Shown here in pieces: positions 14,756 through 19,194 of a DNA stretch of 19,194 nucleotides. Made by a program: the position numbers and the translations under genes. Source of the DNA: SYIM01 sp039800325 (GTDB lineage Bacteria > Pseudomonadota > Gammaproteobacteria > Burkholderiales > Burkholderiaceae_E). The notes under the pieces are model-generated. The model made no database searches and was not told where the DNA came from. It worked only from the letters and a program-made list of their open reading frames with translations. Each line of letters begins with the position of its first letter. Position 1 is the first letter of the stretch. Location of the stretch: positions 1 through 19,194 of the forward strand of contig JBDLQY010000065.1 in the NCBI GenBank assembly GCA_039800325.1, given 5' to 3'.

Positions 14756-16063
14756 ATGAAGCGCAGAGGATTTGCCACGCTGATCACAGCGACGGCGCTG
14801 ACCTTGGGCAGCGGTAGCGCGCTCGCCCAGGCGTTCAACTGGAAAAAGCACGATGGGCAGACGATTAATCTGCTACTCAATAATCACCCCTGGTCGCAGG
14901 CGGTGCGCGAGATGGCCCCTGATTTCACCGCCAAGACGGGTATCCGTCTGCGGGTTGAGATTTTTAACGAAGAGCAGTTTCGTGCGCGCCTGACAACGCA
15001 GCTGCAGGCCAAGTCCAGCGACATCGACGTGTTCATGTCGCTAAAGTTTCGCGAGGGCGGTGTTTATGACAAAGCCGGTTGGTATGCCGACCTGACCCCA
15101 TTTTTGAATTCGCCGACAGCAACCGCGCCTGATTTCAATTTCAATGACTTTGGTGAGGCGTTGCGCAAGGGCGAAACCGTCAACGGCAAATTGGTAGGCC
15201 TGCCCATCAATCTTGAGGGGCCACTGTTTTACTGGAACAAGGACATCTTTGCTAAGTGCAATGTCACGGAGCCCAAGTTTCTTGAAGAAATTCCTGAGGC
15301 AGCGGCCAAGCTGAAGGCCTGTAGCGCCCGGGGTGACGCGACCGTCTGGGCTGCGCGCGGCATCCGTGGGGCGATTGCCTACGCAGTGTCGGGCTTCATC
15401 TACAACAGCGGTGGCGATTTCGCCACGCCCGATCGTAAGCCAGGACTTTGCCAGCCCAACACCGTTAAGGGCGTTGAGACGTACGCCAACCTGCTCAAGG
15501 ACTACGGTCCTCCGGGGGCGGCCAACCACACCTTCACCCAGGTGATCGAGATGTTGGGCCAGGGCCGTCTTGCCATGACGCATGAGTCGTCCAACGAGTT
15601 CTCAAACGTCATGAAGTTTCCGGGTCGGGACAAAGACATTGGCGTAAAGGTACTGCCCCCGGGCAAGGCCACCGGCATTTCCAAGCCTATTGTGTTTGGT
15701 TGGGGTGTTTCGGTCAGCAATTTCTCCAAGAACAAGGAGGCGGCCTGGTACTTCATGCAGTGGGCAACCAGCAACGAAATGCAGACCAAGCTGGTTCAGC
15801 GTGGTGTTGCGCCACCCCGAGCCTCCGTCTTTAACGGGCCCGAGTTCAAGGCCTGGACCACCGAGCTTCCGGTTCGTCAGGCCTGGGCCAATGCGCTGAT
15901 GGAAATCAGCAAGACGGGTACCGACGTCTCCTTCCCGCCAACCGAGCGCATCATTGAGGCGCGCGAGATAGTCGGTGGTGGTGTCCAGAAGATCTTTCTG
16001 GGTCAAGGCGCAGCCAAGGACGTGATGTGCCAGGTTGACGCCGACGTGGCTAACCTCAAGTAA
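14756..16063 (+). CDS. ABC transporter sugar/polyol-binding protein, family 1
   Basis: This is the periplasmic receptor of a CUT1-type carbohydrate importer. It has 435 residues, the usual length for extracellular solute-binding family 1. GAGGAGGAG lies four bases before the ATG. The signal peptide MKRRGFATLITATALTLGSG ends at ALA near residue 24. The mature part has the family pattern: INLLLNNHPWSQAV, then FTAKTGIRLRVEIFNEEQFRARL, IDVFMSLKF, LVGLPINLEGPLFYWNKDIF and a C-terminal WYFMQWATSNEMQTKLVQRG. There is no lipobox cysteine, as expected for a Gram-negative. Four cysteines occur in the mature protein, more than usual, possibly as disulfides. Ligand not determinable; the neighbouring dehydrogenases favour a sugar alcohol or sugar acid. 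Confidence 0.94.
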   Translation: MKRRGFATLITATALTLGSGSALAQAFNWKKHDGQTINLLLNNHPWSQAVREMAPDFTAKTGIRLRVEIFNEEQFRARLTTQLQAKSSDIDVFMSLKFREGGVYDKAGWYADLTPFLNSPTATAPDFNFNDFGEALRKGETVNGKLVGLPINLEGPLFYWNKDIFAKCNVTEPKFLEEIPEAAAKLKACSARGDATVWAARGIRGAIAYAVSGFIYNSGGDFATPDRKPGLCQPNTVKGVETYANLLKDYGPPGAANHTFTQVIEMLGQGRLAMTHESSNEFSNVMKFPGRDKDIGVKVLPPGKATGISKPIVFGWGVSVSNFSKNKEAAWYFMQWATSNEMQTKLVQRGVAPPRASVFNGPEFKAWTTELPVRQAWANALMEISKTGTDVSFPPTERIIEAREIVGGGVQKIFLGQGAAKDVMCQVDADVANLK

Positions 16064-16084
16064 GACTTGGCCTTGGCTCAAGCC

Positions 16085-16948
16085 ATGAGCGGACAGCGGG
16101 CGGCATCATTCAAGTGGATGGTGCTGCCTGCAGTCGGCTTCGTACTGCTGATGGTGGTGTTTCCCTTCGGCTATGGCATCTGGTTGAGTCTGCTCGAGTA
16201 CAAGCTGGGCTCGCCCATCACCTTCGTGGGCCTTGGCAACTACGCCGCATTGCTCAAAGACGAGCAATTCTGGAACGGACTGCGGCTGACCTTTGTTTTG
16301 TATTTATTCGCGCTCATTATCCAGTTGGTGCTGGGTGTTGCACTGGGCATCTTTATTCATCGGGTGCAGGTGCTTAAGGGTCTTGTGCGCACAGTGATGG
16401 TGTCACCGTTCATGCTGCCGCCGGTGGTCATCGGCATGATGTCTATCGTGGTGCTTGACCCTGCGATGGGCGTCGCCAACTATCTGCTGAAATCCGCAGG
16501 GCTTCCCACCAGCCATTTTCTGGCGTCGACCAACTATGTAATCTTCACGGTGATTGCCATCGATACCTGGCAATGGACACCGTTTGTCGCACTGATTGTT
16601 TTGGGTGGATTACAGGCGTTGCCTGCACGGGTGTATGAGGCTGCGGCCATCGATGGCGCGGTGGGCTGGCGGCGCTTTGTGTATATCACGCTACCTATGT
16701 TGGGTCCTACTATTCTCACCGCCGCGGTTCTGCGCAGCGTCGATTTGCTGCGCTTTTTCGACGTGATTTACATCACTACGCAGGGCGGGCCTGGGTTTGC
16801 CTCGACGACACTGAACATTTACGCGTATCGACGCGGATTTGAGTTTTCGGATATCGGTTATGCCTCGGCGCTGATGATTACCCTCAGCACGATTGTACTG
16901 GCGTCCGTGCTGGTTTTTTCGCAATTCAGGCGGCGCGTCACATGGTGA
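16085..16948 (+). CDS. ABC transporter permease, MalF-like
   Basis: This is the first inner-membrane channel subunit of the CUT1 importer. It has 287 residues and six predicted helices (first about 11-34, last about 260-280). The EAA loop that contacts the ATPase is EAAAIDGAVGWRRFVYITLP at about 185-204, a textbook match. IYITTQGGPGFASTTL near 228-243 is the family's conserved periplasmic-loop segment. The start is uncertain: the ATG at 16085 has a poor ribosome binding site, and a TTG at 16067 lies three bases after the upstream stop. The end overlaps the next permease by seven bases. Confidence 0.94.
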   Translation: MSGQRAASFKWMVLPAVGFVLLMVVFPFGYGIWLSLLEYKLGSPITFVGLGNYAALLKDEQFWNGLRLTFVLYLFALIIQLVLGVALGIFIHRVQVLKGLVRTVMVSPFMLPPVVIGMMSIVVLDPAMGVANYLLKSAGLPTSHFLASTNYVIFTVIAIDTWQWTPFVALIVLGGLQALPARVYEAAAIDGAVGWRRFVYITLPMLGPTILTAAVLRSVDLLRFFDVIYITTQGGPGFASTTLNIYAYRRGFEFSDIGYASALMITLSTIVLASVLVFSQFRRRVTW

Positions 16949-17772
16949 GATCGCCGCTTGCGTCCTCGCGTCTTATGGGTCTGCTGACCGGTGTTCAGGC
17001 CTTGGTGCTGATGGTTGTACTTTTTGCCCCCATCGCCTGGATGATTCTCGCCAGCTTTAAAAATCGGGTTGACATCACTCGCTATCCACCCAAGCTGTTA
17101 TTTGAGCCCACGCTGGACAACTATAGACAGCTATTTATTCGTACCGATTTTCTCGATAACACCCTGAATAGCTTTTATGTGGCGGGTGGCTCTACCCTGT
17201 TGGGCCTGATGCTGGCCATTCCCGCGGCTTTTGCCATTTCGTGGCACCGCCTTACCTGGCCAGCAACGCTGACGCTCTTCGCGCGTATGGCGCCTGGTAC
17301 GCTGTTTTTGCTGCCCTGGTTCATCATGTTTTCAAGTGTTGGACTGGCCGGTAGTCATGTGGCGCTCATCATCACCCATGCAGTCATCACGGTTCCGATC
17401 GCGCTGTGGACTCTTCTGCCGCATTTTGATGGCCTGCCCAGAGAGTTGACCGAGAGTGCGCAGATTGACGGTTGTCGCTCGATGCAGGTGTTGCTCTGGA
17501 TCGCAGTTCCGGTCGTCATGCCAGGTCTTATCGTTGCGGTCATTCTCAGTTTTATTTTTTCCTGGAATTACTTTCTGTTTGCGCTGGTGCTGTCCAACAT
17601 CGATTCCAAGACTGCAATTGTGGCGAGCTTCAATTTTATCGGTGAAGGTGTTACCAACTGGGGCGCGCTCATGGCAGCCGCCACGGTTATCGCGTTGCCG
17701 CCCATTGTGTTGACGCTATTGATTCAGCGTCGCTTGGTGGCGGGTTTGTCCTTCGGTGCGGTCAAGGGTTAA
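16942..17772 (+). CDS. ABC transporter permease, MalG-like
   Basis: This is the second channel subunit of the CUT1 importer, with 276 residues and six predicted helices (about 16-38, 78-101, 112-134, 139-160, 190-215 and 243-263). The EAA loop reads ESAQIDGCRSMQVLLWIAVP at about 171-190, with Ser in place of the first Ala. AFAISWHRL after helix 2 and FSWNYFLFALVLS in helix 5 are usual for the MalG group. The ATG lies within the last codons of the MalF-like gene, which means coupled translation and balanced subunit amounts. The stop is two bases before the dehydrogenase start. Confidence 0.94.
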   Translation: MVRSPLASSRLMGLLTGVQALVLMVVLFAPIAWMILASFKNRVDITRYPPKLLFEPTLDNYRQLFIRTDFLDNTLNSFYVAGGSTLLGLMLAIPAAFAISWHRLTWPATLTLFARMAPGTLFLLPWFIMFSSVGLAGSHVALIITHAVITVPIALWTLLPHFDGLPRELTESAQIDGCRSMQVLLWIAVPVVMPGLIVAVILSFIFSWNYFLFALVLSNIDSKTAIVASFNFIGEGVTNWGALMAAATVIALPPIVLTLLIQRRLVAGLSFGAVKG

Positions 17773-17774
17773 GC

Positions 17775-18743
17775 ATGATGCAGGCAGCCAAGTTTACGGG
17801 TGACCGGAAGATTGAAATTCAACAGGTGCCGCTGCCTGTCCCTGCGGCGGGCGAGGTACTGCTTCGGGTGCGGGCGTGTTCGCTGTGTGGCAGCGATCTG
17901 CGCGTATTTCGTAATGGATGGACGGTTACGCCCGGGCATGAAATTTTTGGTGTTGTCGACCAGCCGGGCGATAGCCTGCACGGTCAGCGGTGCCTCGTTT
18001 ACATTCCGGTCTGGTGTGGGCGTTGCGATCAGTGTCAGGCGCAAAGACCCCACTTGTGCGAGAACGCGACCGACCTGATGGGCTGGCAACGCGATGGCGG
18101 CTATGCAGAAGCGCTGTCGGTACCCCGGCAGTGCCTGTTGCCCGTTCCCGACGATATTCCTGATCATCTGGCAACCCTTCTGTTAGACACGATCGGAACC
18201 GCTGCCCACGGCATGCGGCTGAGCGCGCGACTGGTTCCTTCTGGACGTGTGTTAATCCTGGGCGCTGGGCCCATCGGCCTGGGCGCACTGCTCGTCGCGC
18301 TTCAAATGGGATACGGCCCGGTTGAAGTCTTCGACCCCAACCCGATGCGACGTGGCGTAGCCGCCGAATTAGGTGGCGTCGCGCTTGATTCGCTGGAGGG
18401 GCGCCCCGCCTACCCGCTTATTCTCGAGTGCAGTGGCAACGAGATCGCCCGCCAGAACGCGCTGGAACGTGTAGCGGCGATGGGGGCTGTTATTCAACTG
18501 GGCGAGGCTGCCGCCTGGCAGGTGAATGAAACCAAGGCTATCCGACGTAAGGATTTTTTCTACGTACGTTCGTTTTATTTTCCGATCAGCGAATACGCGG
18601 CCAACATCGAGCTGCTGCGCGCTCACCGCACACAGTACGAGCGACTGGTTGATGAGCGTGTTCCCCTGGCAGGACTCAATGCGCTGTTCGAGGAATTCGC
18701 CAACGGTCGGCGTATCAAACCACAGTTGTCGCTTGCAGGCTGA
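17775..18743 (+). CDS. Zinc-dependent medium-chain alcohol/polyol dehydrogenase
   Basis: This is a cytoplasmic NAD(P)-dependent dehydrogenase of the MDR superfamily, 322 residues, slightly shorter than the usual 340-350. The catalytic zinc site has Cys38 (SLCGSD) and His55-Glu56 (PGHE). The structural zinc site is complete, with cysteines 81, 84, 87 and 95. The Rossmann glycine motif GAGPIGLG is at 163-170. The stretch after the motif, VEVFDPNPMRRGVA, has an acidic residue (Asp187) after the second strand, favouring NAD. Members of this group oxidise sorbitol, threonine or galactitol-like substrates. Its place between the permeases and the ATPase gene strongly suggests it acts on the imported compound. 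ATG-ATG at 17775 leaves the exact start open by one codon. Confidence 0.92.
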   Translation: MMQAAKFTGDRKIEIQQVPLPVPAAGEVLLRVRACSLCGSDLRVFRNGWTVTPGHEIFGVVDQPGDSLHGQRCLVYIPVWCGRCDQCQAQRPHLCENATDLMGWQRDGGYAEALSVPRQCLLPVPDDIPDHLATLLLDTIGTAAHGMRLSARLVPSGRVLILGAGPIGLGALLVALQMGYGPVEVFDPNPMRRGVAAELGGVALDSLEGRPAYPLILECSGNEIARQNALERVAAMGAVIQLGEAAAWQVNETKAIRRKDFFYVRSFYFPISEYAANIELLRAHRTQYERLVDERVPLAGLNALFEEFANGRRIKPQLSLAG

Positions 18744-18744
18744 A

Positions 18745-19194
18745 ATGACTACTCACGCTGTGTCTGAGCAATCCGCACCGGGCGTTACCGGCGCTGTTGG
18801 TGTGTCAGTGAAGCGGGTCAGCAAGAGCTTTGGCCCTGTCAAGGTCATTCACGACCTCAGCGTCGAGATTGAGCGCGCCGAGTTTATGGTGTTCGTCGGA
18901 CCGTCTGGCTGCGGAAAATCGACGCTGCTGCGCATGATCGCAGGGCTTGAGGGTTTTGAATCGGGCGACATCTTCATTGAAGGTCAGGCCGTCAATCATC
19001 TGCACCCCAGCGAGCGCGATATCGCCATGGTGTTTCAGGACTATGCCTTGTACCCGCACATGACAGTGCGCAAGAACATGAGCTTTGGTCTGCGCATGCG
19101 TAACTATGCGGCCGACGAGATCGCACGTCGGGTGACCGATGCGGCGCAGATTCTGCAGATCGATCATCTGCTTGAACGACGTCCGCGTGAGTTA
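18745..19194 (+). CDS. ABC transporter ATP-binding protein (MalK/UgpC-like), 3' end beyond window
   Basis: This is the ATPase that drives the CUT1 importer; 150 N-terminal residues are visible. Walker A is GPSGCGKST at about 52-60 and the Q-loop is MVFQDYALYPHMTV at about 95-108, both typical of MalK/UgpC. The window ends at REL, so the signature LSGGQ would start with the last visible codon. Walker B and the C-terminal regulatory domain are outside. An N-terminal extension of about 20 residues (TTHAVSEQSAPGVTGAVG) precedes the usual start VSVKRVSKSFG, longer than in most family members, so an internal start is possible. One base separates it from the dehydrogenase stop. Confidence 0.95.
   Translation, partial: MTTHAVSEQSAPGVTGAVGVSVKRVSKSFGPVKVIHDLSVEIERAEFMVFVGPSGCGKSTLLRMIAGLEGFESGDIFIEGQAVNHLHPSERDIAMVFQDYALYPHMTVRKNMSFGLRMRNYAADEIARRVTDAAQILQIDHLLERRPREL

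Noticed and set aside
1..19194. CRISPR arrays, insertion sequences, tRNA or rRNA genes
   Set aside because: I saw no spaced direct repeats, transposase frames with terminal inverted repeats, or recognisable RNA-gene sequences by eye; a tRNA or repeat scan would settle it.

Overview
The window is protein-coding almost end to end, with no gap longer than about 210 bases. It looks like chromosomal DNA of a GC-rich proteobacterium. The gene families and arrangement (Fdo-type selenocysteine formate dehydrogenase with fdhE and selA, a TRAP transporter, a CUT1-type ABC operon) fit the Burkholderiales, perhaps Alcaligenaceae. That placement is inference. I see no rRNA, tRNA, CRISPR array, insertion sequence or phage gene.

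Left block (1-6903, minus strand): a respiratory formate dehydrogenase operon, transcribed right to left in the order alpha (fdoG), beta (fdoH), gamma (fdoI), fdhE, selA. The alpha gene is interrupted by an in-frame TGA at 6211-6209. This is a selenocysteine codon (Sec196): a bacterial SECIS hairpin follows it directly, and selA lies in the same gene string. selA runs off the left edge. A candidate promoter and a 5'-UTR hairpin lie in front of fdoG.

Second block (7005-9793, minus): a complete TRAP transporter in the order dctP, dctQ, dctM, for an unidentified small acid.

Third block (9936-13025, minus): a tightly packed four-gene unit. It encodes a four-helix membrane protein (DUF6644-like), a small exported protein (DUF6152-like) predicted to begin with His-His after signal cleavage, a glyoxalase-like VOC protein, and a DAO/PuuB-like FAD oxidoreductase. 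This is the least understood part of the window. The first two resemble a CopC/CopD-style periplasmic plus membrane pair, which is a hypothesis only.

Fourth block (13121-19194, plus): a HAD phosphatase, then after a palindromic AT-rich operator/promoter region an apparent carbohydrate or polyol operon: SDR dehydrogenase, solute-binding protein, two permeases, a zinc alcohol/polyol dehydrogenase, and the ABC ATPase cut by the right edge. The pairing of two dehydrogenases with a CUT1 transporter suggests import and oxidation of a sugar alcohol or sugar acid; the substrate cannot be read from the sequence. No regulator gene is present in the window.
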